Source: Adiantum capillus-veneris (lineage: Eukaryota; Streptophyta; Polypodiopsida; Polypodiales; Pteridaceae). From it: a DNA stretch of 60,000 nucleotides. The position numbers were made by a program, and so were the translations under genes. The stretch's first letter is position 1. Each line of letters starts with the position of its first letter. Where the stretch lies: positions 107,964,587-108,024,586 of the forward strand of contig CM043964.1 in assembly GCA_014529385.2 (NCBI GenBank). Reading direction: 5' to 3'. This document shows, in pieces, positions 11,114 through 22,388 of this stretch. The notes beneath the pieces were generated by a model. That model was not told the origin of the DNA and made no database searches. It worked only from the letters and a program-made list of their open reading frames with translations.

Positions 11114-11526
11114 GTGGGAATTGTTTTTTCTTGGGAAATGCATGTATATCTTGACTAAGCAAGAAGCAACCCACATTGGCTACATCAACTTGTGAAGCTG
11201 AGTACAAGGCAGCTTTCACGGCAACAGTTGATTGTGTATGGATACACAGGTTATTGGCAGATCTTTGTGAGTGTCAACAGGCACCCACTACCATTTTCAC
11301 TGACAGTCAGAGTGCTATGGCAGCTGCAAGGAATCCAGTATTTCATGCAAGAACAAAGCACATAGAGGTTCACTACCACTATGTCAGGGAAAGGCTACAT
11401 GCAGGGGAGATCACACTAACTTACTGTCCTACACAGGATAACATTGCAGATCTATTTACGAAGGCGTTATCACGAGAAAAGTTTGAAGCTTTCCAAAAAG
11501 CTTTGGGCTTACTCTCATACACATGA
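11056..11526 (+). pseudogene. Copia-1 RNase H
   Basis: Reads NDTDWAGDFDTRHSISG, then a TGA at about 11153 where the family has Trp (CIS*LSKKQ), then TSTCEAEYKAAFTATVD, FTDSQSAMAAARNP and ADLFTKALSREKFEAF. RNase H acidic residues are present in DTDW, EAEY and TDSQ. The stop codon at 11524-11526 lies about 35 bp before the polypurine tract. Confidence 0.92.
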
Positions 11527-11561
11527 TGATCTGCTACCTTGTACGGATTCACACTATCACT

Positions 11562-11573
11562 ACAGAGGGGATT
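11562..11573 (+). other. Copia-1 polypurine tract
   Basis: ACAGAGGGGATT directly abuts the TGTAGAC start of the 3' LTR. Confidence 0.9.
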
Positions 11574-11852
11574 TGTAGACATGTAGTAGTGTTAGTGTGT
11601 ATACGCGCTTCACCAGGGGCACTTTTCTCCCACTGGGTTTTTCCCCCTGGACATCTGGTGTGAAAGGACACTTTATCTCTTAGGGTCTCGTATAAGCTTT
11701 GTAGCTCTGAGTTTGTATATACTCTATTATTCTAATACATAGAGATAGACTACAGAGATCTCGGACGCAAGCTCTGTGTCTTCTCCTTCTCCATCTTCCT
11801 CCTACTCTGAGTTGCTGTCTTCCTTCTGTTTCCTGTTTCATCATCTTCAACA
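11574..11852 (+). repeat. Copia-1 3' LTR
   Basis: 279 bp, TGTAGACATG to CTTCAACA, followed by the TSD CATGC. Confidence 0.97.
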
Positions 11853-11857
11853 CATGC

Positions 11858-12319
11858 ACCAAGTCAGCAGCAAAAATTGTCGCCACCTCAGCGCGTAGAA
11901 TCTGTTTTATTGAGCACACTGTCAACACTCACTGCAATCGCTGGATTTAGTTGGTCCCACTCGCCCCGACTATGAAGGCCGGGAATGGTCTCTGAGTGAC
12001 CATTCCCTGCAATACTGCTCCCGCCAATGACCATTAGTCGCCATGCGGTTGCAATATTACAGATAATGGTCAGTGACCATTCCCTACACCATCACATTTT
12101 TCAACTTGTAAATGGAAACCTTCTATTCGCTGTTTAGGATGAGCCTTGGGAAGGAGCAGGGAGTGCTAGCAGGGAAAACTTGGAGTCTAGGGCTTAAGTT
12201 TTGTGCTTTGTTTATAAAGTGTCTCCACTTGAAATTTTTCAACAAGTCAACTTAGGCGACATCCTTGGGACTACATCATCCACACAACCTTGAGATGAGC
12301 AATTTTTATTTCTTGCCAA
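11858..12319. other. Loop of the inverted repeat, right part, with a perfect hairpin
   Basis: Non-coding. At 11981-12007 two perfect 10-bp arms (GGGAATGGTC / GACCATTCCC) enclose 7 bases, and GACCATTCCC recurs at about 12079. No rRNA, tRNA or known ncRNA is recognised. Confidence 0.5.
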
Positions 12320-12672
12320 ATTGACAAGCACGACTCCACCTCAGCATAACTGCAAGATTCGTTATCTATATCCAAACCTCCATGCCTATGTGTTTGCTTG
12401 GACAACACATAAAGACTATGGGGCAAGGCACAGCTTTTGTTCCTTAACTTCTAGAAAGACCACCCTTTTGTATGTCACTTCTGTGTGACGCGCACTAGAT
12501 GTTTTGCATTTTTACTCATTGCCTAATTGCATGACACCTATTTACATTGTTTTTATGTAGCTTAACACAAACAATGTCCTCTTCCTTGGACACTCGGACA
12601 ACACCTGTATTTGATTGTTGAGCACATAGTGCTCTTCTATTTTTAGAGTTTGTCAATGCTTCCTTTAGTTTA
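12320..12672 (-). repeat. Long inverted repeat, right arm
   Basis: Reverse-complement partner of 5886-6275. Read on the minus strand it gives LYVLSKQTHRHGGLDIDN, parallel to the left-arm reading. Similarity fades at both ends; no terminal motif or TSD was found. Confidence 0.8.
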
Positions 12673-13785
12673 GTTTAGCTACATGTTCTTCTCACCAGTA
12701 ATAATATGCATGGTCATCTACTTCTGAATTGTATAAAGTTTTCAAATTTCTTGTTGGTCATTACCTTGTCGTCAATTTCATGTCTATAAAATGGTTCGTC
12801 ATTATAATGTCCTCTCTTTTATGCCTATTGAATTGTATGATCTTCAACAAACTTCTGTAGCAAGGCCTACCAAGAAAAACTAGTTTCAATGGTAGAAGAT
12901 CTTGCCCTAGCTTTTGGTCTACATCCCTCATGAAATGTCTAATTTTATACCTAGTTATGGAAACAACTTAAATAATACCCCTTGATCTCTCTTCACAACA
13001 TCTTTGCATTAGCAATCATACATGTGGCAAATTTTTTATACATGCACAATCCCTTCCTTTTGATCATGAAAACACACAACAGCCATGATCCATGACACCT
13101 AAAACCCTACCTTTGTAAGCATTGACCCGCCCAAGTTCCTCTATGAGTCCTTCAAACACCATCCGTGTGGCTATGAATCCTTCTATATTCACCCTCTATG
13201 TCATGGTGTCCTCGGTTTTCATACCTTCTCTCACGTCGATCATGTCTACTGTGATCTCCAGCATCATTTAGATCGTGTCTCCTGCAATCTCCATCATCAT
13301 CTCTTCTGCAATTTTTGTCACAGTGTTGACTATTGCGTTTGCATTCACTTTTGCTATCATGTCTACCATCACCATTGTCTCTGTGTGTTTCTCTTCTTTC
13401 AACTTAGCCACATGTCCAAGGTCCTTTTGCAGATCTTTTTGATTCTCCCTCTGCCTCGGGGACAGAAAGCTAAGGGGACGTTGAATTTGAATGCTTACTT
13501 TTTTGTTTCTCATTGTCTGTAGTCTTGATTTTAGGGGGGAGAACATCGCGAATTCTAGTGGGAAAACTTGTGAAAAAGCACATATGAAGCGCAATGCCAT
13601 GCTTCTAGCTCTGTACTACAGATCTTTAAAAAGGAGATAAGTACTATAAAGCTTTCAACCAATCACCACCCTTCTACACATACGAAATCATTAACCCGCT
13701 AATTATTCTTACAATAGATAAGTTATAAGATGGGTAACACACACACACACACATATTCAGACATCAAGATGCAAACACATGGTAT
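12673..13785. other. No recognised gene; a charged low-complexity reading at 13200-13400
   Basis: The minus strand at about 13200-13400 reads an Asp/Arg/His-rich peptide with short repeats (CRRDDDGDCRRHD). A different minus frame gives a 110-codon open frame (13268-13600). Neither matches a family I know. It may be the remains of a retroelement gag. Confidence 0.3.
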
Positions 13786-13789
13786 CGGG

Positions 13790-14183
13790 TTCAATAGATG
13801 TTCAGGGTGAATATTGGCTAGCGAAGACCTCACCCACCTTTTCATGAAATGCTCGGGTATTAGAGGCCTGGCAAGGAAGGTGTGCAAATGGATACAAAGA
13901 ATGTGGAAGATTGGGTTTTTCAAGACGTGTCTATGCCTTGCTGAGAAACAATTTTAAAGTCCCGCACTTCTAATTTGTACTCAAATTGTTAGATACTATT
14001 TCTTCAATAATATCTGGAAGGCCAAGAAATGTCGTGTATTTGATGACTAGGAACAAGATTCTGAGCAATTGGCACACACACTTGTTTTGGGTGCAAAGCA
14101 GCTTTAGAGGATCCCCTGCATCTGTTCACAAATTGCCCTTCCACATGGGATCAGAAGACCTGGAAGGTACTCTTCTTTTGGAA
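13790..14183 (+). pseudogene. L1-type LINE ORF2 C-terminal scraps (zinc-finger RVT region)
   Basis: Plus strand: SEDLTHLFMKCSGIRGLARK and VCKWIQRMWKIGFF, then at 14100-14183 [14 protein letters not shown]. They parallel the LINE copy at 32.8 kb ([19 protein letters not shown]), which has the Cys/His zf-RVT layout. Stops and frameshifts throughout. The fragment ends at a (CT)n tract. Confidence 0.7.
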
Positions 14184-14189
14184 TGATCA

Positions 14190-14191
<2 letters not shown>

Positions 14192-14278
<87 letters not shown>
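14192..14278. repeat. (CT)n microsatellite
   Basis: Uninterrupted 87-bp CT run starting right where the LINE fragment stops. Confidence 0.98.
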
Positions 14279-14280
<2 letters not shown>

Positions 14281-14371
14281 GGTGCGCACATGCACCAGCT
14301 GCGGCGACTTAGTCGGTGGAGATTCTCAGCAGCCCACCACTTTTTTGGACCAAAGTTGATCACTTCTTCAA

Positions 14372-14511
14372 TGTTCTTCTGTCGCTTTCGTGGAAAAGTG
14401 AGTCCCCTCCCCAGGCCGATTGCAACAATGGCTAAGCGGTATGTTCTCCTACCGCTTTCATCGAAAAGTCAGTCCCCTCCCCAAGCCCATTGCGATGATG
14501 GCTAAGTGGTG
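14372..14511. repeat. 70-bp tandem duplication
   Basis: Units 14372-14441 and 14442-14511 share GTCCCCTCCCCA and ATGGCTAAG blocks and differ at about a dozen positions. Confidence 0.85.
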
Positions 14512-14690
14512 GCCACCTAAACATAGTAAGTCGGCCAATCAATTGCATTTGTGCCTGTCAACTCCGCTGCCTAAATAATAGTGGTAGGTCGGCAGATTAG
14601 TTGCCATCGGAGCATGTGCACGATGTGGCCTAAACCGATTGGTGGAGATTCAGGCTATAGAGTGACATGTCGGGAACTTGCATGTGCACA

Positions 14691-14692
<2 letters not shown>

Positions 14693-14738
<46 letters not shown>
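14693..14738. repeat. (CT)n microsatellite
   Basis: 46-bp uninterrupted CT run. Confidence 0.97.
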
Positions 14739-14741
<3 letters not shown>

Positions 14742-15079
14742 CGGTAATCCTAATGTGCTTTTGTGGTTTCTCAAGCCCACAAGCAACCACTTGGCATGAT
14801 ATGGGATATCGCCCTTGACCCAAATTGGACGGCGGCATCAAATAAGCAGTGTAGTACTATATGTTACCCATTTTATTTTTTTCAAAACTCACAATTGTGA
14901 GTGATTGTATTAGAATGCCACCAAAAAATAAACATATCATCCTCAAGCTCATTCGGGAGATGGTATCAACAGAAGTACCAAGTAACGTACTATTACAAAA
15001 AGCCCAGTTCTTTTACTAACAAGTCTCGATTAGATGGCGAGGGTCACCCTAAGCCAATCATCCGAGTTTTTCCTTTTAC
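14739..15079. other. No feature seen
   Basis: AT-rich sequence between a microsatellite and the LINE remnant; nothing recognisable. Confidence 0.5.
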
Positions 15080-16119
15080 CTATCACATATATTATCTCCT
15101 TAATTTCTTGTACAATCTCTAAGAAGCTAGCCACAGAGAGGTCACCAAAATCTCTCCCTATAACACCTTCCATGTAAAAAACTTCATGAAGCTTGGCCAT
15201 TTAACCTCCCAAACACTGCTTACTCTCTTCAACCATATCTCTTCAGACCAATTCATCTTCCACAATTTGATGAGGAGAGTGAAGCAATCTACTTTGTAAA
15301 TTATCTTGCTATATTTATCTAAAGTTTTGGGAATCGATCTTTGAGCCAATGCCAAGCTTCCCAATCGAGCTCCGACCTAGAGGCAAGCATAGGGTTGTTG
15401 CACAAAACTTTTGATAGCCTATTGATTGAAAGTATTTTGTTGATATTCAAATTATATTGTAATACCAATTGATCCACTTACTTCAAGTAGAAGGTGCAAT
15501 TGTTTTACAAATGCGACAGTTTGGAGATGCCTTTGTTATTTGCCTTTCTAGTAACTTCCCTCCAAAAGGAATTTAGGGATCCTCCTCCAAGCTTGGAGAG
15601 CCACGGGAACCAGTGTAATATCGGCACTTGAGAAGTATCTAACGGTCTCCCTCCATTCCAATGATGATGTCGTTTTGTTGCACTCTCGTATAATTGCCCC
15701 CGTGTAGCCTTCAAGCTTTAGGAAAGTCCAGTTTGTGCCAAAATCTTGTCATGCACTTCAACTCTCTTCCATAGGGAACCTTACAGAAAGAGCTCTACTT
15801 TACTAATTGTACCAAGCCATGACCACCCATTCTTGCCTCTAAGTTATTAAAGAGACTACCAATTTTTCACACATGGCATCTGCATGGATCATTTGGGCCA
15901 AGATCGCAATGCCCACTTGTGCCTTGGGTCTTGCCACCCATTTTCATTTCCCCCACTACCAGGAACCGTGTCTTTTTGTGTTTTTTTTTTCATAAGAACC
16001 GATTCATGGGCGTAAAAAATTCTTCTAGTTTCATCTGCCACTTTTCATAATCGATGAAACACATGAGATCTAAGGGATCATGAAGGAATTAATCACAATG
16101 ATTGTTGTAATAGGGGAGG
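15080..16119 (-). pseudogene. L1-type LINE ORF2, downstream part (after the Ty3 insertion)
   Basis: Minus strand, reading from the right: INSFMIP..SCVSSIMK, then GNENGWQDP, KATRGQLYESATKRHHHWNG, SQVPILHWFPWLSK and WLKRVSSVWEVKWPSFMKFF. This is the usual LINE stretch after the RT domain. It parallels the plus-strand copy at 31.8-32.6 kb. It continues the LINE of 23572-24950: the upstream reading KINSK.EGG and this SSP..IIVINSF join as in L1-like RT proteins. Many stops. Confidence 0.75.
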
Positions 16120-17214
16120 AGCGCGTTGTCTAGCTGGGAAGGTGTGAACCTTTGGTTGTGAGAGTTTGTGATGGGAGTCACAAACACTTTGTGAAAAAGT
16201 GTTTATGGAAGTCACCAACCCTCTCCCTAAAGACGAAAAAGTCTAAAAGCGTTTGTGACAAAAAAAGTTACAAACCCTCCTTGAAATCTACTTGTTTTTG
16301 TAAGCGGGTTCATGATGAAAGGATCACCAATTCACAACCAAATTTACTTAAAAAGAGAAATTAAAAACACTAAATTTTTAGTAATGAAACCCCACTCTCA
16401 TACAAGCACAAATCCCATTCAAAACCGAAACCTCTTTCATGGAATCTTGTAGACTCACCCCCAATTACATAGTTATAACTTCAAACTATTGAAAGGAAAT
16501 CACGAGCTTCCACCTTCACGATGACCTTTTTTATAATTTTGCAGAGATTTAAGAGATTCCATATTGAAGCCCACACACCATTTTGATGGGCTGTAATACA
16601 CACTCGTAGAGCAACCATGAAGCGAATTACACGAGATGGAAAATTTGCATGTTTTTTTCCTTAAGAAGCATCCCTCTCTCTCTTCCCCACGGCCAAAAGT
16701 GCTCATGTGTTAAATTTTGGGCCTTTTATTCATTTCTTTACCAAAACTAAGTCATTTATATCTCAATTTTTTAATGTGAAAAATCCCAAACAAAGTCTGA
16801 AAATCCCTAAATTTATGGGATCACTTGCATAAGCATAAAATCATAGATTTGCATCATTTTTCATCCCTTTTTCATTATAAATCACTTTCCATGCAACTTT
16901 ACGATAACGTGCTATTTTCAACAGTTTTTGCTCGCATCAATCTTTGTAGGCGAGATGAGTGTGTCACCATGAAACACTTGGCATATGTACATTATAAAAA
17001 CATATTAATCATGTTATCGAGTGAAAAAGAAAGCAATGGTGCCACATCCAGGTCCACGACTCCCTAGATACATATGTATATGACAATACTCGCAATAATC
17101 GCTTTAGCATATATCACAATATGTACATTATTGCTTTTATTCCCATGCATCTAAAAGTTCCAAAAGTGAGGTGAATGTTTTTATTTCACATTGTGCACGT
17201 GCCATGGTATGACA
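16120..17214 (-). repeat. Ty3-A 3' LTR (left copy)
   Basis: On the minus strand it starts TGTCATACCATGGCAC after a purine-rich tract (TTTAGAGGGGGTGGA). Shared with the right copy: GAGTCACAAACACTTTGTGAAAAA and CATGAAACACTTGGCATATG-like blocks. The left end at about 16120 is uncertain by several bases. Confidence 0.85.
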
Positions 17215-17571
17215 TCCACCCCCTCTAAACGTGCACCCTCCAGTATAGTATTTGTTAAGCATTAAAACTCATAGTTAGATATGGTTAGACATCATATGTG
17301 CCACATTAGTATCTGTTAAGCATTAAAACTCATAGTTATATATGGTTAGACACTTTTATCATCAATTTGCATATAGTTGGATCCATCATCCTCTTTACTT
17401 GGTTGTGCAATGAAATGGATCAACATCCACTCTTCTTTTAAACAATTTAACCCTTTTTCTTGCAATAGAAATTTTCATTTCTGTCCTATCAAAGCTCACG
17501 CAAAGTGTAAGTTGCATTTTCATGCACATGCTTAACAACATAAGGACCAAACCATCTCTTTGCAAGATTTC

Positions 17572-18340
17572 TTAGTGTAGAGTGCTAGTTTTCAAAGCTA
17601 CTATCATACACCAACACCCAATCAGCTTCTTCAATAGCTTTTGGTATGAGCGTATGTCTTTTGTTAAATCTGTTTTTGTTTTACAACCTCGGATCCTTAA
17701 TCGAGATTTTGCAAGCTCAATGTCTTCACATCTTCTTTCCAATTGCCCTATGTGCAATGCAAGAATATCTTCTCTACTCATTTCATCTTTCCATGGAAAT
17801 ACATTCCATGTAAGAACTACATCTTCAATTGGCATCACAGGTTTTTTATCATATATCAATTTAGCAACATATAGCTAGTGACTAGACTATGTGTCATGCG
17901 ATCAGCCCATAATGCAAACGGCAGTATCCTTGGCCACTCTCCAAGCTTACCTTCACAAACCTTAGCCAAAGATTTAATTATTGGAGGATTCCCGCTTTCA
18001 CTCTTGCCATTGCCCTATGGGTTATAAGCATAAGTTAAGGCTAGTTTGATCCTCCACCCTAAAGAAGAATTCCCTTGTTTCTTTGGCAACCATTTCTCCT
18101 CTATCAGTGGTCATCTTTCCCACACATCCAAAGCAACACATCACATCTTCAAGAAGGCATTTACATACAGCTTCTATATTCTTTGTCCTCCATGCACGCC
18201 CTTCAACTTGGTTAGGCAAATCTTCTCTTGCAAGCGCCAAACACCTCATTTGCCAAAGTCCCGAAGGAACTCCACAACCCATTTGTAATGTATGGACAAT
18301 GGATAAGTAGGATGTAGTCCATCACGATGTCATACATTTA
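17572..18340 (-). pseudogene. Ty3-A integrase remnants
   Basis: Minus strand. FGCVGKMTTDRGEMVAKETR keeps the second-Asp region of the integrase core; a following frame fits NPQGNGKSER, the position of the catalytic Glu. Then MIYDKKPVMPIEDV matches the Ty3 stretch after the core (YG.E.VMP.E). The pieces are in different frames with stops. Confidence 0.8.
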
Positions 18341-18593
18341 AACACATTCAGCATGTCACACAAGACTCCACAAACACAGCCACATCCTTATACATCCCTT
18401 TCCACCAGAACATTTCTTTTACTTTGGAAAATATTCTTGATACACCTTGATGTCTAGCCAATAAGCTTTCATGGAACTGCTTGATAATCTCATGCTAAGT
18501 AGCTTTATGGCACACTACCCGCAACGGTCCCATCTCTTCATTTAAAATGCTTCAATAAGTGCCATCCTTCAAGAAGTATCCATATGCTTTTCT

Positions 18594-19300
18594 TTATAGC
18601 TCCTCTAAAAAGGACTCAAACAAAGATACAAAACATGCATGATTACTCTTTGCATGAGAAATAGTGTAAAACTTTGTGCCTACATCATCTCCCTCAACAA
18701 TCATGTCATGTTCATCTTCATACCTTGCCCTAAATAGCATATCTACCATTGGATTGTGCTTCCCTACAATATTCTCGAACTTGGGATTTAAGGACTTTAT
18801 GTAGGCTATCCATTGCAACATAGAAATGTTCGGAGCTGAACAATTTGTAATCATTCCAAAAGAGGCAAGCAATCAGTTTCCACAACCATTGACGCCTGTA
18901 TCAAGTACCCCTTGCCACACCTCAATGTCATGACCAGTCCCCATAATTCCCTTTTCACCTATGCATAATTTCATTGGAGAGAACTTAGAACCTTAGGCCC
19001 AAACCTCATCGCATACCTTTTTTCCTCATCGTCATCTTTCCCTATTGCCCGTCCTATCCTTGTACGACTCTTGTCCATTGTCACAATGACAGGTCTTTCA
19101 CATGCATAGTCTACCTTTCTCAAGGTTGGTGATGAAAGAATTAGATTCTTTAGCTTCCTCATGGCTTTTGTGTGCTCTTCTCCCCAGTGAAACTTCTGAT
19201 TCTTTCTCAACAATGTATAAAGAGGATCTGCTACATGTGCATAATGAGGTATTCAAATGAGATAGAAGATGCAAGCACCAGGAAATCTTCAAACTTTAGT
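18594..19300 (-). pseudogene. Ty3-A RT end and RNase H remnants
   Basis: HYAHVADPLYTLLRKNQKF gives the end of RT, then RPVIVTMDKSRTRIGRAIG is the RNase H start (D.S..G.G..L type). MLQWIAYIKSLNPKFENI with VGKHNPMVDMLFRARYED is the end of RNase H (W..YI..F, GK.N..AD.LSR). The second Gly and several acidic positions are altered. Confidence 0.82.
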
Positions 19301-19399
19301 AACATTTATCCATGTTTCTTTCATGTTTTTTATTGAATCCATATTTTTTGAACAAGGCCTTCTACCATAAGGACCACACATATGCCCCACAATTAACAC

Positions 19400-20052
19400 T
19401 TCATTAACTCTTCAAATATAGACTTTTGCACTGAGACAGGGTAAGATTAACTTCTTTCGACCTTGACGAAATCTTCTCATAATCTTTGATACAAACTTAC
19501 AACACCCCCTCAAATCCAGAGCTTCATCTTTGTCTTTGTCTTCACATCCTAGGCACATAATTAAGAAATGACATTGTGATTTGAGGTATAAAGTCACATA
19601 GAATCTTGTTCATTCCATTCATCATATGGGTAGCTTAATTTGTCACTCCCTGAGGTAAGGTACATCCTTAACAATCCTAAAGGTGGTTTCATGGTTGTGA
19701 AATCTCTACTCTCATCATCTAGATGAAATTGATTGTACCCTGAATAGAGATCTTCCCTTGAGTAAATAAATTAACCGTCCTACAAACACCTCCGTAAATT
19801 CATCCACAATTGACCTTCTACCCTCATTCTTGATGATAACCTTGTTTACAGGCTGCATGTCTTGTATGAAGCACAAAGCTTCATTCGTTTTAGGCACAGT
19901 GAACCAACTGTTTGAATATGTAACACAAGAAGGCTCCAAAATACCCATGCTAATCTTCTCATTGTGAGTAGTTCTATTAGCTTTGGCAAATGTGCTTTCA
20001 GCATCAAATTTGGATGCAAGTTCCAAGGTACATTAGGGATAGTAAAGATCAC
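19400..20052 (-). pseudogene. Ty3-A RT N-terminal and core remnants
   Basis: ISMGILEPSCVTYSNSWF and LCFIQDMQPVNKVIIKNEG match the RT start (G.I..S.SP......K....R...D...LN). DLYSGYNQFHLDDESRDFTT then matches the Y.G..Q motif with a frame change. VGHMCGPYGRRPCSK and AGACIFY-like stretches follow. No intact active site was seen. Confidence 0.8.
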
Positions 20053-20702
20053 CTTAGGTGCAACAACATTGGGATCAACACACCCTATTTCATGTGTCTA
20101 AAATCCAAAAGCCTTACCATCTCTTGAAAGCATTTCTTTAAAATAATTCTTCTATTAAAAACTCCTCACAGCCAACCTTTAGTTCTTTTAGAGATTCCAT
20201 TGTGAACTTGTGTCTAGTTCTTTTTGGATCCCTGAGATTTGGCTTCAAAGAAGTTAGTTCTAGCTTTCTCCATCAATCTGATGGTAAAGGTAAGGCCACT
20301 GGTCTCACTTTCTTTGCCAACAATTTTCTACTTGGTCTCTACTAGCACTTTCGATCCTACATTTTAGAGATCTCTTGATGAATTGTTTGTAGCTTTAATC
20401 ATCCAACCATGGTCTGTGTCTATCGACCACTTGCCCTTCATCTAAAGACTCTTAAGATTGATTTTGTAGCCATGATCTATCAATGCAACATATGGCTCCT
20501 CAAGATCACCCACCTTGACCAAAGTTTCCATTGTAGCTCTTGCCCAATGACTTTTAGAGCAGTGTCTTTTATGGGAGGCTTCATCTTCATTATCATCATC
20601 CACAAATCTAGCAATCATATCTCTTCCACAAGACTAGTAGCATTCCACCACATTGTCATCACATTCACTCTTGTGTACATGTATCCCTCGTGCATTCAAT
20701 GA

Positions 20703-22345
20703 CTATCCTTTACCTTGAGATTGTGGAGGAATAGACTCATTGAGAGTTTGCATCTTTATTTTTATGATATCTATATTTTCCTCATGAAACTCGCACTTAG
20801 TTGTGCCAAGAACTTCACCCAAGGTAAACTCAACTTTACTATTCAAAATGCTTTCCTCCAATACTTGCTTTAAGTTTGTGGTGGCAGCTTCAATGTCCTC
20901 ATACTTCCTTCCTCCAGCTCTTGTAACCCTTTTTGGAGTAGAGGGACCTGCATCTCCATTCTCGTGTCTATGCTTCTCTTCCACAATTGCTTCATTGTAA
21001 TGACATTTTGTAAGATAGGCATGCATTGATAAAGAGTCCGTAGGATCATCCCAACCTATTGTATGGTGTATGCAATCACCAGCTTTTCATGTTTAGTTAC
21101 CTTCCCTTTTTTGGCTGACACCATTACATACGGCCACAAGCTATCGGCTTCCTCAAAAACATCATGAGTAGGCTTTGACCCTTTCTTTAAAATAACCTCT
21201 ATTTTTGCCCCATAGGTAGGAGCCTCCACTCCAGAGATGGATTGAATGGTTTCCATATTCTCCACTAACTTCCACATAGCCCCTTTTCCAAAGTTAGTTC
21301 CTAATGGCATACCTATCTCTTGCAAATGGATCTTCCCATCCTTGAAAAAAAAAACGTCTCTTTTCAAAGCATCACTGAAGCTATCACAATCCCTTCTACC
21401 ATGGTCTATCCTATCACACCCTATGCATCCGTGCACAAATCCATCTTTACTTTGGGATTTCTATCTAGCGGGTTGCCCTTTTTGTTCAAGACTTGTCAAC
21501 TTTAACTTCATTTCTTGCATTCCCTTTACAAGCTCATCAAGCATAGAATTATCACCTTTTGGACTCATAATAGCAGGCTTTGTTGGAATCTCTGACATGC
21601 TAGAGGTAGAAGTAGCACCATTCACCACCATCTTGTCTCTATGGCGTTGCCTCTTACAAGCAATGAGCCCGCATCTTGGGCCTCTTTCCACTCCGCTTTT
21701 AGACCTTGTTCTATTTTCTTGTCTTCAAGAGGTAGCTCTCAACTTTTGTTGGGGTTCAGGACCTCTGCTTGAAGGACCAATTCAGTCTTTTTGCTATCCA
21801 AAGTACCTCACTCTGTTCTGGGCAGTTGAGCATAATGTTGCTCAAACTCCTCAACAATTCAGTGATGGAAAGTCCTTCTTTTGGCTTTGCAACCCATTCT
21901 AAGAAAGTTCTTTTTGTATACCTTTTGTAGTCCCCCATGAAGTATTCCTCCTTTATGGATAATTTGAATTCTCCCAGTCTCTTCCATGCTCCTTCATGAT
22001 TCCCCGTACATGGTCTCTAATCTCAGAGACCACAGCAAGCTTGAAACTTTGAATCATGTCCACCTCTGGTGCCTATTGTAACTCCATCTCCTTCACATAA
22101 CCACAAAGATACTTTGTGAAATATTTTCCTTAAAAGTGATCCATTTTTTTTACAATAGCTTGAAGGGCTTTGGTTGTTGACACCTCCCTTCTTTCTGCAC
22201 CTTGTTGTTGTTGCATAAAAATAGCAAATGCTTGAAACATTTGCATTGTACCATAATCAAAACAAATACCTTGTTGCTCTTGTTGATCCATATATATATA
22301 ATCATTTGTATTAAAACCTTTGAAAACAACTTTTTGAACCCTCAC
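20703..22345 (-). pseudogene. Ty3-A gag remnants with zinc knuckle
   Basis: Minus strand from the right: MDQQEQQGICFDYGTMQMFQ with AIVKKMDHF; then FLEWVAKPKEGLSITELLRS (capsid); then MHGCIGCDRIDHGRRDCDSF, a CCHC knuckle (C-x2-C-x4-H-x4-C), with FFFKDGKIHLQEIGMPLGTN after it. The open pieces are separated by stops and frameshifts. Confidence 0.75.
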
Positions 22346-22388
22346 CCTAGCTACTTCGCATCGGGTTCACAAAAAGCATGTCGATTAG

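Larger units (their letters stand above)
6681..11852 (+). mobile_element. Copia-1: complete Ty1/Copia LTR retrotransposon with TSD
   Basis: A 5172-bp element bounded by two 279-bp LTRs in direct orientation, flanked by the 5-bp target duplication CATGC (6676-6680 and 11853-11857). Gene order is gag, protease, integrase, RT, RNase H, as in Ty1/Copia. A primer-binding site follows the 5' LTR and a polypurine tract precedes the 3' LTR. Coding is broken by three frameshifts (near 8050-8129, 9650-9690 and 11035-11055) and in-frame stops at 8212, 8791 and about 11153, so it cannot make its own proteins. Confidence 0.97.
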
